Shown here in pieces: positions 14,218-23,100 of a stretch of DNA of 36,604 nt (positions are counted from its first letter, which is position 1; the number at the start of each line of letters is the position of its first letter). Origin of the DNA: Candidatus Amesbacteria bacterium GW2011_GWA1_47_20 (GTDB taxonomy: Bacteria; Patescibacteriota; Microgenomatia; CAZETR01; Amesbacteraceae); NCBI GenBank assembly GCA_001002405.1, contig LCOA01000005.1, positions 1-36,604 of the forward strand. The letters are read 5' to 3'. The translations under genes were made by a program, and so were the position numbers. The notes beneath the pieces are model-generated. The model did no database searches, was not told the origin of the DNA, and was given only the letters and a program-made list of their open reading frames with translations.

Positions 14218-14832
14218 TGCGCCGTTTTTTTTCTTTGTCTTTTGTCATTGTGGGCCTATTTCTTCTCTTAAGTGTCTTTTTGCCCATCGGCCTGTCCCAG
14301 TTAAGTTTCAGTTTCCGGCCCAAGTTGCTGGATCCTACTGCCGTGGCTTTGGTCCCCGCTCCGTACGTGGCCAACATCTTGGGAGTTACCACTCCGGATT
14401 ACACCCAGCCCACTTCTTGGTTTCCTGCGGCCAATACTACTCCCACAGCCAGCCGCGTCCGCTTCTATACCTTATCTATTCCCAAACTTAATCTCCGCGA
14501 TGTCCCCGTCGAAATCAACGGCACCGATCTCAAAAAGAACGCCATCCAATTTCCTGGCACCGCCATTCCTGGAGATTATGGCAATACAGTTATTTTTGGT
14601 CATTCCACCCTGCCCCAGCTGTATAAACCCAACGACCCGCTATCAGTTTTTGTTCCTCTGCCCAAAATCAAAGTCGGTGACGCCATCGTCATTCAGTACG
14701 ACGGCGTGACTTACAAATATGTGGTCAGAAGTACTGCCGAAGTTGAACCTTCCCAAATTGAAATTCTCGCCCAGCGCTACGACAAACACGAGCTCACTCT
14801 GCTTCGTCGCCCGCGCAGAACTGGTTAATTAG
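14217..14832 (+). pseudogene. Sortase with deleted catalytic cysteine region
   Basis: An N-terminal signal anchor (FVIVGLFLLLSVFLPIGL) precedes a sortase domain with 'LSIPKLNLRDVPVEINGTDLKKNAIQFPGTAIPGDYGNTVIFGHS', where the His of GHS is the catalytic histidine, and with 'DPLSVFVPLPKIKVGDAIVIQYDGVTYKYVV'. Sortases then end with a T-L-x-T-C motif and a downstream Arg. Here the frame reads 'HELTLLRRPRRTG-stop' (stop at 14826-14828). Shifting by one base recovers 'FVARAELVN-stop' to 14832, the normal sortase C-terminus. About a dozen codons holding the catalytic Cys are therefore lost with a frameshift near 14800. The protein made, if any, should be inactive. The start overlaps the preceding stop (TAATG). 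Confidence 0.85.
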
Positions 14833-14860
14833 GTTATAAAAAAATAAAAAGACAAACAGT

Positions 14861-15202
14861 ATGAAAAAGGCAAAATTAGAACAAGCAAAAGAGTTTAAAA
14901 ACAGCAATTCATGCATGGCACTAGAATATTCATTAGGTGATAAAGATATAAATGCAGCCGTTATTAAGTTAAACGGACGCTATCCTGAAAATGGTAGAGC
15001 AGTTAATACTGAGTGCAAAGAAGTGGGTTACGTTGTCGAGGGGTCTGGAAAATTAGTTGTTGAAGATAAAACAGTCAGATTAAAGAAGGGCGATGTAGTT
15101 TTAATCGAGGTTGGTGAAAAATATTATTGGGAAGGAAACTTAGTAATGTTTATACCCTGCACACCAGCATGGACCCCAAAACAACACAAACTAGTCCCCT
15201 AA
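14861..15202 (+). CDS. Small cupin-domain protein
   Basis: A 113-residue single-domain cupin: 'CKEVGYVVEGSGKLVVEDKTVRLKKGDVVLIEVGEKYYWEGN' contains the two beta-barrel motifs near residues 55-100. The usual metal-binding His residues of motif 1 are largely replaced (E-V-G-Y), so metal binding is uncertain. Codon use is AT-rich and unlike the neighbours, with many AGA, ATA and TTA codons. TATAAA at 14835-14840 could act as a -10 box about 20 nt before the start. Confidence 0.75.
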   Translation: MKKAKLEQAKEFKNSNSCMALEYSLGDKDINAAVIKLNGRYPENGRAVNTECKEVGYVVEGSGKLVVEDKTVRLKKGDVVLIEVGEKYYWEGNLVMFIPCTPAWTPKQHKLVP

Positions 15203-15252
15203 AACCAATTCAACTGATCTGTCAAATCCCGCGCCGAACTCGTAAACTAGTT

Positions 15253-15258
15253 TATAAT
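15253..15258 (+). promoter_or_regulatory. -10 box for the DUF2007-ruvX unit (leaderless)
   Basis: A perfect TATAAT is followed by 6 nt and the ATG at 15265. No clear -35 box is visible at normal spacing. Confidence 0.6.
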
Positions 15259-15264
15259 TGACCC

Positions 15265-15474
15265 ATGAATTGGACAGTCATAAAAACTTTTAACACCCGC
15301 CATGAAGCCGGAGTTTCCAAGGGATTACTCGAAGCAAATGGAATTAAATGCATTATTTCAGCTGATGATGAAGGTGGACTAGCCCAATTTCCATTCCAAC
15401 CTAGTTTTACAGGAGTACGATTGTTAGTTGAAAAATCAAATGAAACAAAGGCCCATGAATTATTTAGGGCTTGA
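15265..15474 (+). CDS. DUF2007-type small protein
   Basis: A 69-residue protein matching the DUF2007 pattern: 'WTVIKTFNTRHEAGVSKGLLEANGIKCIISADDEGG' followed by 'GVRLLVEKSNETKAHELF'. The family is described as putative signal-transducing or PII-like; no activity can be assigned from the sequence. It overlaps ruvX by 20 nt and is the first gene of that pair, behind a TATAAT box. Confidence 0.8.
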   Translation: MNWTVIKTFNTRHEAGVSKGLLEANGIKCIISADDEGGLAQFPFQPSFTGVRLLVEKSNETKAHELFRA

Positions 15475-15799
15475 CTATGGAGAGGTCAAAATTGGGGTGG
15501 CGTTGGCTACCGGTCCGTTGGCCGAACCGCTGACAACTGTAAAAACCGCTAAGGCGGTTCAATTAATTAAACAACTGATTTTGGATCACCAAATTGACGC
15601 GGTGGTAGTGGGGGATTGTCCGGAAGTTTTTTTGGATAAATTATCGGATTTAGCCCCGGTACACCGGACTGATGAAACCCTTTCTTCTCACGACGCCAGA
15701 CTATTATTGTTGCACACCACCCAAAAAAAACGCCGGACGCACGAACACGCTGTTGCAGCTACCATCATGCTTCAATCTTGGCTTGATGCTTCGGCTTAG
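15455..15799 (+). CDS. ruvX: Putative pre-16S rRNA nuclease / Holliday junction resolvase (YqgF/RuvX)
   Basis: A 114-residue RNase H-fold protein. The first catalytic Asp is in 'MNYLGLDYGEVKIGVALA' (D7). The motif 'DETLSSHDARLLL' supplies the D-E pair of the family. The C-terminal 'EHAVAATIMLQSWLD' matches the usual D-x-x-A-A-x-x-I-L-Q-x-W-L-D, except that the first acidic residue is Glu. The middle loop is shorter than in E. coli YqgF. The family processes the 5' end of 16S rRNA and has been proposed to resolve Holliday junctions. A frame open from 15428 exists, but ATG 15455 matches the family start. It overlaps the DUF2007 gene by 20 nt. Confidence 0.88.
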   Translation: MNYLGLDYGEVKIGVALATGPLAEPLTTVKTAKAVQLIKQLILDHQIDAVVVGDCPEVFLDKLSDLAPVHRTDETLSSHDARLLLLHTTQKKRRTHEHAVAATIMLQSWLDASA

Positions 15800-15836
15800 G
15801 CTCAGCATCAATCCTGAGCGGAGTCGAAGGGATTGA
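15783..15836. repeat. REP-like palindromic element at the ruvX 3' end
   Basis: Two overlapping inverted repeats: TTGATGCT (15783-15790) with AGCATCAA (15804-15811), and TCAATCC (15808-15814) with GGATTGA (15830-15836). They share TCAA and so would form alternative hairpins. The second encloses CCTGAGCGGAGTCGAAGGG (15813-15831), a sequence I recognise as a widespread dispersed repeat in unrelated bacteria. Confidence 0.6.
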
Positions 15837-15868
15837 CTCCCCAAACCAAAACCTGTAAAGTCAGCCTA

Positions 15869-16069
15869 ATGTTTAAGAATGTCATTGCTCCAGTCCAAGC
15901 TTGGTTGTTGTCCCAAGGCCGATGTGTAGGTTGCGGCACTGATTTGTCTCTGGGAAAATCTGTCAAACACCCCAAAGGCACTAAAGTCACCTGCAAAAAG
16001 TGTGGCCGTATTTTCATCAGAGAGTCCCAAGATTCCAAATACCGTCGGGCCTTGTTTGAGGAGGTCTAA
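15869..16069 (+). CDS. Small zinc-ribbon protein
   Basis: A 66-residue protein with two CxxC knuckles: 'GRCVGCGTDLSLG' and 'KVTCKKCGRIFI', spaced as in a zinc ribbon. The N-terminal helix is 'FKNVIAPVQAWLLSQ'. The intended partner is not evident. ATG 15869 is preferred to 15833 because the latter lies next to the REP-like element. Its 3' end carries the ribosome binding site GAGGAGGT used by mltG. Confidence 0.75.
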   Translation: MFKNVIAPVQAWLLSQGRCVGCGTDLSLGKSVKHPKGTKVTCKKCGRIFIRESQDSKYRRALFEEV

Positions 16070-16073
16070 CACC

Positions 16074-16925
16074 GTGAAATTTCTGGCAGGTTTGTTTGTC
16101 GCTCTGGCTTTAGCTTCTTTAGTGGGTTTTGCCTGGTGGACGCGGGAGCTTTCTCCTCTAGATCTGTCTTCGGATCAGCACCGCCCGTTCATCATCGTCC
16201 CCAATCAATCCGCCTCGGCAGTTTCCCAAGCCCTTTTTGATCAAAAATTTATCAGATCACCCAGTGTGGCCAAGATATATTTTGTCCTTTCGGGGCTGGA
16301 CAAAAAAATCAAAGCCGGGACATATCTGCTCTCGCCCTCCACCGATCTAAAAAATCTTCTTACTTCGCTTACCGCAGGCCCCCGGGATATTTGGGTTACT
16401 ATTCCCGAGGGTTGGCGCCGGGAGCAAATCGCTACCCGCCTAGCATCCAATCTCGAGAATTTTGATACCGCCACCTTTTTGTCTCTGACAGCGACACTCG
16501 AAGGTCGGCTGTTTCCCGATACCTACCTTATTCCCACTTACGCCACGCCGGCGGATATTGTCGATACCCTGACTGCCACTTTTAATCGCAAGGTAGGTTT
16601 CATCGACCAGGATTCTTTAATTCTGGCGTCGTTGGTTGAACGGGAAACCAAAACCACAGCCGACCGTCCCATTGTAGCCGGGATTCTTCTTAAGCGTCTC
16701 AAAGCCAATTGGCCCCTTCAGGTCGATGTGGCCAAAGATACCTATCAGCATATCGGTCTGCCAGTCGCCCCCATTGCCAATCCTGGTCTGGCTGCCATCG
16801 AAGCCGTCCGGCGGCCTCAAACCACCCCATATTGGTTCTACTTGCACGCTCCGGACGGAACCAGTCATTATGCCGTCACCATCGAAGAACACAATTTGAA
16901 TATTGACAAATATCTTACCCGCTGA
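16074..16925 (+). CDS. mltG: Endolytic peptidoglycan transglycosylase MltG (YceG)
   Basis: A 283-residue single-span membrane protein (span about residues 2-22). The LysM-like part is 'HRPFIIVPNQSASAVSQALFDQKFI', followed by 'KIKAGTYLLSPSTDLKNLLTSLTAG'. The catalytic region is 'IPEGWRREQIATRL' and 'ATLEGRLFPDTYLIP', where the Glu of EGRLFPDTY is the active-site residue. Next come 'ILASLVERETKTTADRPIVAGIL' and 'LPVAPIANPGLAAIEAVRRP'. MltG cleaves nascent glycan strands to set their length. The GTG start at 16074 is fixed by a very strong ribosome binding site GAGGAGGT (16058-16065), 8 nt upstream. The 3' end contains the rpoB -35 box, and the TGA stop is part of its extended -10. Confidence 0.94.
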   Translation: MKFLAGLFVALALASLVGFAWWTRELSPLDLSSDQHRPFIIVPNQSASAVSQALFDQKFIRSPSVAKIYFVLSGLDKKIKAGTYLLSPSTDLKNLLTSLTAGPRDIWVTIPEGWRREQIATRLASNLENFDTATFLSLTATLEGRLFPDTYLIPTYATPADIVDTLTATFNRKVGFIDQDSLILASLVERETKTTADRPIVAGILLKRLKANWPLQVDVAKDTYQHIGLPVAPIANPGLAAIEAVRRPQTTPYWFYLHAPDGTSHYAVTIEEHNLNIDKYLTR

Positions 16926-16931
16926 TATAAC
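16903..16931 (+). promoter_or_regulatory. rpoBC promoter
   Basis: TTGACA at 16903-16908, a 17-nt spacer and TATAAC at 16926-16931, with an extended -10 (TGA before TATAAC). It is the best promoter in the window and lies across the mltG stop codon. Transcription should start near 16938, giving a leader of about 52 nt before the rpoB ATG. Confidence 0.88.
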
Positions 16932-16948
16932 CTTAACCAGCTTAGAAA

Positions 16949-16981
16949 CCCCAAGCGGTAGAGATACCGAAGGGGCCTTTT
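16949..16981 (+). promoter_or_regulatory. Structured leader / possible attenuator before rpoB
   Basis: Within the rpoB leader, CCCC (16949-16952) pairs with GGGG (16972-16975). Inside it CGGTA (16956-16960) pairs with TACCG (16965-16969) around a GAGA (GNRA) tetraloop. The two helices are separated by a small AAG/AA internal loop. CC then TTTT follow at 16976-16981. It resembles a weak intrinsic terminator, but it lies downstream of the rpoB promoter and so would act on rpoBC transcripts as well as terminate mltG read-through. Confidence 0.7.
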
Positions 16982-16989
16982 GCGCTTAG

Positions 16990-19900
16990 ATGCCTGTATC
17001 TCGCCGTCTCATCTGGGGACAGGAACCCACCCACCTTCCTCCCCTCAATCTGACTCAGATCCAACTTGACTCGTGGCTGTGGTTTATTAGTGACGGTATC
17101 AAAGAAGCCGTCGCTGAAATTTCCCCCATCGAAGATTTTACTGGCAAAAACTGGCTGTTGGAGTTTGGCCAGTACTCTATCGAGAAACCCGGCCTTTCTC
17201 CTCTTCAGGCCACCCGCAAGGGCCTTACTTATTCTTCAGCTTTACGTATTCACACCAAGCTCACGAATAAGCAAACCAAAAAAACCTCGTCCACCGAGGT
17301 TTTTTTGGGAGATATCCCCCAGATGACTCCCCAAGGGACATTCGTTATTAATGGCGTCGAGCGGGCTGTCGTTAACCAAATTGTCCGTTCCCCGGGAGTT
17401 TACTTTGGTTCCGAGCTGGACGCCGCCACCGGCAAACTGCTGTATAGTGCAGAACTGCGGCCCATCCGCGGCACCTGGCTGGAATTCGAAGTTTCCAAAT
17501 CCGACGTCATCTCAATAAGAGTTGACCGCCGCCGTAAATTTTTAGCCACCACCATCCTCCGGGCCATGGGTTTGTCAGAGTACCCTGATGGGTTAGAAGC
17601 CGCTGCGGCCAAAGATACCACCAAAACTACCGAGGACGCTCTCATTGAAGTTTACAAAAAAATGCGTCCCGGCGAGCCAGTGGTATTGGAAAATGCCCAG
17701 AAACTTCTTTATGATCTCTTTTTCAATCCCCGCCGCTATGACCTGGGGGTTGTCGGCCGCTACAAAATCAACAAGCGCCTCGGGACTACTTCCGATTCCC
17801 GAGTCCTCACTCGTGACGATCTGGTAGCCACCATTAAGTACTTAGTTGGTCTGGCCCAAGGGATTGGTCACATTGATGACATTGATCATTTAGCCAACCG
17901 CCGAGTCAGACGGGTGGGTGAATTAGTAGCCGCCACGGCTTTTCGCGAAGGATTGTTGCGTCTGGAGCGGGCCATCCGCGAAAAAATGAGCCTGGTTTCC
18001 ACCGAAGAGTTGGTCAGCCCCACCCAGCTGGTCAACGCCCGCCCGGTGATTTCCGCCGTCAATCAATTTTTCAGAAGTTCCCAATTGTCCCAAATTTTGG
18101 ACCAGACCAATCCCTTGTCCGAAATCGACCATCTCCGCCGTCTGTCTGTGTTTGGCCCCGGCGGACTGACCCGCGAACGGGCCTCGTTTTCCATCCGCGA
18201 CATCAACGCTTCCCAATACAGCCGCATCGACCCCGTCCGCTCTCCGGAAGGTCCAAACATAGGCCTTATCACCTACTTATCTCTCTATACCCGGGTCAAT
18301 GAATACGGTTTCTTGGAGGCTCCTTACCGCAAGATCGTCAAACGCCACGTGACCGACGAGATTGTTTACTTAACCGCCGACGACGAAGAGCAGTATCGCA
18401 TTTCCTACTGTGACATCAAAGTCGACGCCAAAGGTTATATCACCGATGATTGGGTACCCATCCGGCACGCCAACATCTTCACCGAAGGCCCTTCTTCTCA
18501 AGTTGATTTTGTCGATGTAGTTCCCCGCCAGGTAGTGGGCACCTCGGCTGCCTTGATTCCCTTCCTGGCCAACGACGCCGCCAACCGGGCCCTCATGGGC
18601 ACCAACATGCAGTCTCAAGCCGTACCCTTGCTTCATCCGTCAGCGCCGGTGGTGGGTACTGGCATGGAAAAAGATATTGCCGCTGCCATGGGCTGGGCAG
18701 TCTACGCTACTCTTCCCGGCACTGTGACTTTCGTCGACGCCCAAAAGATTGTGGTCAAGTTGGCCAAAAAATCACTTCTTCCTCCCAGCACTGAAAACAT
18801 TTCCTTCAAAGGGAATTTGCAGACCTATTATCTCACCAAATTCAAACGCACGTCCCACAGTACGTGTTACAACCAGCAACCGGTTGTTACTCCTGGCCAA
18901 AAAATCACCTCCGACACCCTGCTGGCCGATGGCCCGGCCACCGCCGGTGGAGAACTATCTTTGGGCCAAAATTTGATTATCGCTTATACCCCCTTTGACG
19001 GCTTGGGTTACGAAGACGCAGTTGTTATTTCCGATAGGTTAGTCACCCAGGATTTGCTGACCTCTATTCACATTGAAAGCTACGAAGCCGATGTGGTGGA
19101 CACCAAGTTGGGCCCAGAAGAACTTACCCGGGATATCCCCAACGTCGGAGAAAGCTACTTGGCCAATCTGGACGAAGGCGGTATCGTCACCGTTGGATCA
19201 GAAGTCCGCCCCAACGATATTTTGGTGGGCAAAATTGCTCCCAAAGGCGAAACTGAACTCTCTGCCGAGGAGAGATTACTCCGGGCCATCTTTGGTGAAA
19301 AAGCCCGAGATGTCCGCGATACGTCGCTGCGCATGCCTCATGGCGAACGGGGCATTGTGGTCGACGTTCAAATTCTAGACCGGGACACCGGGGACGAACT
19401 CCCTCCCGGTACGCACAAGCGCGTGGTAGTCAAAGTAGCCCAAATAAGGAAAATTACTGTCGGCGATAAACTGGCCGGCCGGCACGGCAACAAAGGCGTC
19501 ATTTCCAAAATCGTGCCCGTGGCAGACATGCCGCATTTGGCCGACGGCACGCCCATCGATATCATAATTTCCCCGCTTTCTGTTTTGGCCCGTATGAATC
19601 TCGGCCAGCTTTTGGAAGCTCGTTTGGGTTGGGCCATGACCGCCTTGAAACAAACCGTCGGGGTCCCTGTTTTTTCCAGAATTTCCGAAGACCAAATTGC
19701 CCAGAGTCTCCAAGAGGCTAATTTGCCGGTTTCTGGCAAAACCACTCTCATAGATGGCCGCACCGGGGTTCCTTATGAACAGACCACGGTGGTTGGCGTA
19801 GGCTACATTCTCAAGCTGTCTCACATGGTGGAGGACAAAACCCACGCTCGTTCCACCGGTCCTTATTCTTTAATCACCCAGCAGCCTCTGGGCGGCAAGG

Positions 19901-20175
19901 CCCAAATGGGTGGCCAGCGCTTGGGAGAAATGGAAGTATGGGGTTTGGAAGCGCACAAGGCCGCCGCTACTTTACAGGAAATGCTCACCATCAAATCCGA
20001 CGACGTGGTCGGCCGGGCCAAAGCTTTTGAAGCCATCGTCAAGGGCACCGAAATTCCCAGCTCCTCCGTACCTGAATCTTTCAATGTCCTAGTCAAGGAG
20101 CTGCAAAGCCTGGGCTTGCAAGTTATTCCCCAGGGAGTTCAGCTCAAAACGGTTGAACCCGTAATTGTAGAATGA
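16990..20175 (+). CDS. rpoB: RNA polymerase beta subunit
   Basis: A 1061-residue beta subunit, shorter than the 1342 residues of E. coli because lineage-specific insertions are absent. Recognisable regions include 'PQMTPQGTFVINGVERAVVNQIVRSPGVYF', the rifampicin pocket 'FFRSSQLSQILDQTNPLSEIDHLRRLSVFGPGGLTRERA', 'ALMGTNMQSQAVPLL', 'GYEDAVVISDRLV', 'VGDKLAGRHGNKGVISKI' and the C-terminal 'GGKAQMGGQRLGEMEVWGLEAHKAA'. In the rifampicin pocket the E. coli D516, H526 and S531 equivalents are kept, while L533 is Phe. The segment after it reads 'RIDPVRSPEGPN' rather than the common 'CPIETPEGPN'. No ribosome binding site is seen. It overlaps rpoC by 4 nt. It follows mltG rather than rplL. Confidence 0.98.
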   Translation: MPVSRRLIWGQEPTHLPPLNLTQIQLDSWLWFISDGIKEAVAEISPIEDFTGKNWLLEFGQYSIEKPGLSPLQATRKGLTYSSALRIHTKLTNKQTKKTSSTEVFLGDIPQMTPQGTFVINGVERAVVNQIVRSPGVYFGSELDAATGKLLYSAELRPIRGTWLEFEVSKSDVISIRVDRRRKFLATTILRAMGLSEYPDGLEAAAAKDTTKTTEDALIEVYKKMRPGEPVVLENAQKLLYDLFFNPRRYDLGVVGRYKINKRLGTTSDSRVLTRDDLVATIKYLVGLAQGIGHIDDIDHLANRRVRRVGELVAATAFREGLLRLERAIREKMSLVSTEELVSPTQLVNARPVISAVNQFFRSSQLSQILDQTNPLSEIDHLRRLSVFGPGGLTRERASFSIRDINASQYSRIDPVRSPEGPNIGLITYLSLYTRVNEYGFLEAPYRKIVKRHVTDEIVYLTADDEEQYRISYCDIKVDAKGYITDDWVPIRHANIFTEGPSSQVDFVDVVPRQVVGTSAALIPFLANDAANRALMGTNMQSQAVPLLHPSAPVVGTGMEKDIAAAMGWAVYATLPGTVTFVDAQKIVVKLAKKSLLPPSTENISFKGNLQTYYLTKFKRTSHSTCYNQQPVVTPGQKITSDTLLADGPATAGGELSLGQNLIIAYTPFDGLGYEDAVVISDRLVTQDLLTSIHIESYEADVVDTKLGPEELTRDIPNVGESYLANLDEGGIVTVGSEVRPNDILVGKIAPKGETELSAEERLLRAIFGEKARDVRDTSLRMPHGERGIVVDVQILDRDTGDELPPGTHKRVVVKVAQIRKITVGDKLAGRHGNKGVISKIVPVADMPHLADGTPIDIIISPLSVLARMNLGQLLEARLGWAMTALKQTVGVPVFSRISEDQIAQSLQEANLPVSGKTTLIDGRTGVPYEQTTVVGVGYILKLSHMVEDKTHARSTGPYSLITQQPLGGKAQMGGQRLGEMEVWGLEAHKAAATLQEMLTIKSDDVVGRAKAFEAIVKGTEIPSSSVPESFNVLVKELQSLGLQVIPQGVQLKTVEPVIVE

Positions 20176-23100
20176 CTACCAAACCTGTAGACCATCAAGA
20201 TTCATTCAAAAATATTTTAGACTTTACCGGCCTGCAAATTAAGCTGGCCTCTTCCGATATCATCAAACAATGGTCTCATGGCGAGGTCACCAAGCCGGAA
20301 ACTATCAACTACCGCACTCTCCGCCCCGAAAAAGACGGCTTATTCGATGAACGTATTTTTGGTCCGGTTAAGGACTGGGAGTGTTATTGTGGCAAATACA
20401 AGCGTATCCGCTACAAGGGCATCATTTGCGACAAGTGTGGCGTGGAAGTTACTCAATCCCGGGTTCGCCGTGAGCGTATGGGGCACATCACCCTCGCCTG
20501 CCCCGTAGCCCACGTCTGGTATTTCAAAGGTGCCCCTTCCAAACTCTCTTTACTTTTGGACGTCGCCCCCAAGGCTTTGGAATCCGTCATCTACTTTGCC
20601 CAGTATATAGTCACCTCCGTCGACCCTAAAGAACAGTCCGTAATTTTGGAACGCTTACAAAAAGAGTCTCAAGAAGCCCGGGCCAAAATTAAGTCCGATA
20701 CAGCCGCCAAAGTTGCTGCCGCACAAACCGAGTCAGACAACGATTTGCAGGCTCTGCTCACTTCGGATCTCAACGAAGACGCCAAAGCTCTGGCCGAAAA
20801 CCAGCTCCAGCTCAAACTCAAACAAACCACCCAGAATTTGCACGACGCCGAAGCCGCTGAAGATCAAGCTACCCAGGTCCTGTTCCAGCGCCTGACAGAT
20901 ATCGTCAAAAACCTTAACGTAGCCAGCATTCTCACCGAAGATGAATATCTTAAGTTGGGAGAACACAAAGCCGCCGAATTTCTTGAGGTGGGCATGGGTG
21001 CCGAAGCCGTCTTAGCGGTTATTTCTCAAATTGATTTAGCTAAATTGGCAGCCGACCTGCGCCAGGAGGTCACTTCCACTACCGGCCAGCGCCACATCAA
21101 AGCCACCAAACGCTTGCGGGTGGTGGACGGTATGCGCCGAGCCGAAGTCAATCCCGCTTGGACGATTCTCAAAGTTCTCCCGGTTATCCCTCCGGATTTG
21201 CGTCCCATGGTTCAGCTCTCTGGCGGTCGTTTCGCCACCTCCGATCTGAACGATCTTTACCGCCGGGTCATTAACAGGAACCATCGCTTAAAACATCTTA
21301 TAGACCTCGGTGCTCCGGAAATTATTTTAAGAAACGAGAAGCGGATGCTTCAGGAAGCGGTTGATTCGCTCATCGATTCCGCCCAGCACACCCGGATTGT
21401 TTCCCGTAGGCCCGCTGCTGCCCGCTCCCGCTCTCTGTCGGATATGCTCCGGGGTAAGCAAGGTCGTTTCCGCCAAAATCTCTTGGGTAAGCGCGTAGAT
21501 TATTCCGGACGGTCAGTCATTGTCGTTGGTCCCGAGCTTAAGCTGTCCCAATGTGGACTACCTAAAGATATGGCTCTGGAAATGTTCAAGCCGTTTGTGT
21601 TGCGCCAGATGATCGTCCAAGGCCTAGCCCCCAACGTTAAAAGCGCCAAGAATATTTTGGAGACCCGCCCCCCCGAAGTTTTCGACATTCTCGAAGAAAT
21701 CACCAAAAACCACCCTGTGATTCTCAACCGGGCTCCCACTTTGCACAAACTGTCCATCCAAGCTTTTTACCCCATCCTTATCGAGGGCTCGGCCATTCGT
21801 ATTCACCCCTGCGTCTGCGCCGGTTTCAACGCCGATTTTGACGGCGATCAAATGGCCGTGCACGTCCCCATTGGCGCCGCCGCCATAGAAGAAGCCAAAA
21901 CCCTCATGATGCCCGAGCAAAACCTGCGCAAACCCGCCGACGGTACGCCCGTTTCTATCCCTTCCACCAAAGAAATGGCTCTGGGAAATTACTATCTCAC
22001 CTCCATCGATTCCGGCCTCTCGTCATACCCGTCTCCATTGACTTGGGACGAGGCCATTCGAGCTTACCACATGGGCTATCTCAAGCTCCGCCAGCCAGTC
22101 CGGGTTCAGATTGCCCCGGATTCCGTTATCGAAACCACTGCCGGCCGTTTGTTCTTCAACGCCATTTTGCCTTCGCAGCTCCGCTTCCTTAACGAAGCAG
22201 TTCGTCGTTCCACCGTCGTTTCTCTGTTTGCCAAAGCCTTCAAGCTGTATCCCACTGAAACCGTAGTGGCTTTGGTGGACGATATCAAAAATCTAGGTTT
22301 TTGGGCCGGCACCATTTCCGGTCTGTCGGTCAGTATTACCGACTGTGTAATTTCTCCGGACCGCGACCGAGTCATTGCCGAGGCCAACCAAGCAGTGGCC
22401 GAAATCGAACGCAACTTCACTTCCGGCCTCATTACCATCGAAGAAAAGAAGCGTCTATCCCAGGAAGTTTGGCTGGAAACCACAGATAAACTGGCAGATA
22501 TGACTTGGCAACTAATCGACGAATCTAATCCTATCCACCTCATGGTCGACGCCCAGGTGGGTCGTATTTCCCGCGAGCAGGTCAAGCAGTTATCCGCCAT
22601 GCGTGGACTGGTCGTCGATCCTTTGGGTAACATTGTCGACCTGCCCATCAAAGGCAACTACCGCCAGGGAATCTCCACTTTTGAGTATATTTCTGTTGCC
22701 CGTGGTGAGCGCAAAGGTCTGTCCGATACCGCCATTCGTACCGCCGACGCCGGTTACTTGACTCGCCGCTTAGTCGACGTCGCTCACGATGCCATCATCC
22801 GTCTGGAAGATTGTGGCACCACTTCCTATCTAACTATCAATCGCCATAATCGCCGGCCCAAATCCTTTGCTAATCGTCTTTTTGGCCGAATCCTGGCCAA
22901 AGAGGTCGCCGGTATCCCCGCCGGAACGCTTTTGGATGAATCTCATTTGAGTATTATTGAAACCAAGAATATTGATCAAGTGGTCATCCGTTCCACTCTC
23001 ACCTGCAACGCCCCCTATGGACTATGCGCTAAATGCTACGGGCTAAACCTGGCCTCTATGACCATGGCCCAAGTAGGCGATCCCGTAGGCGTTATCGCCG

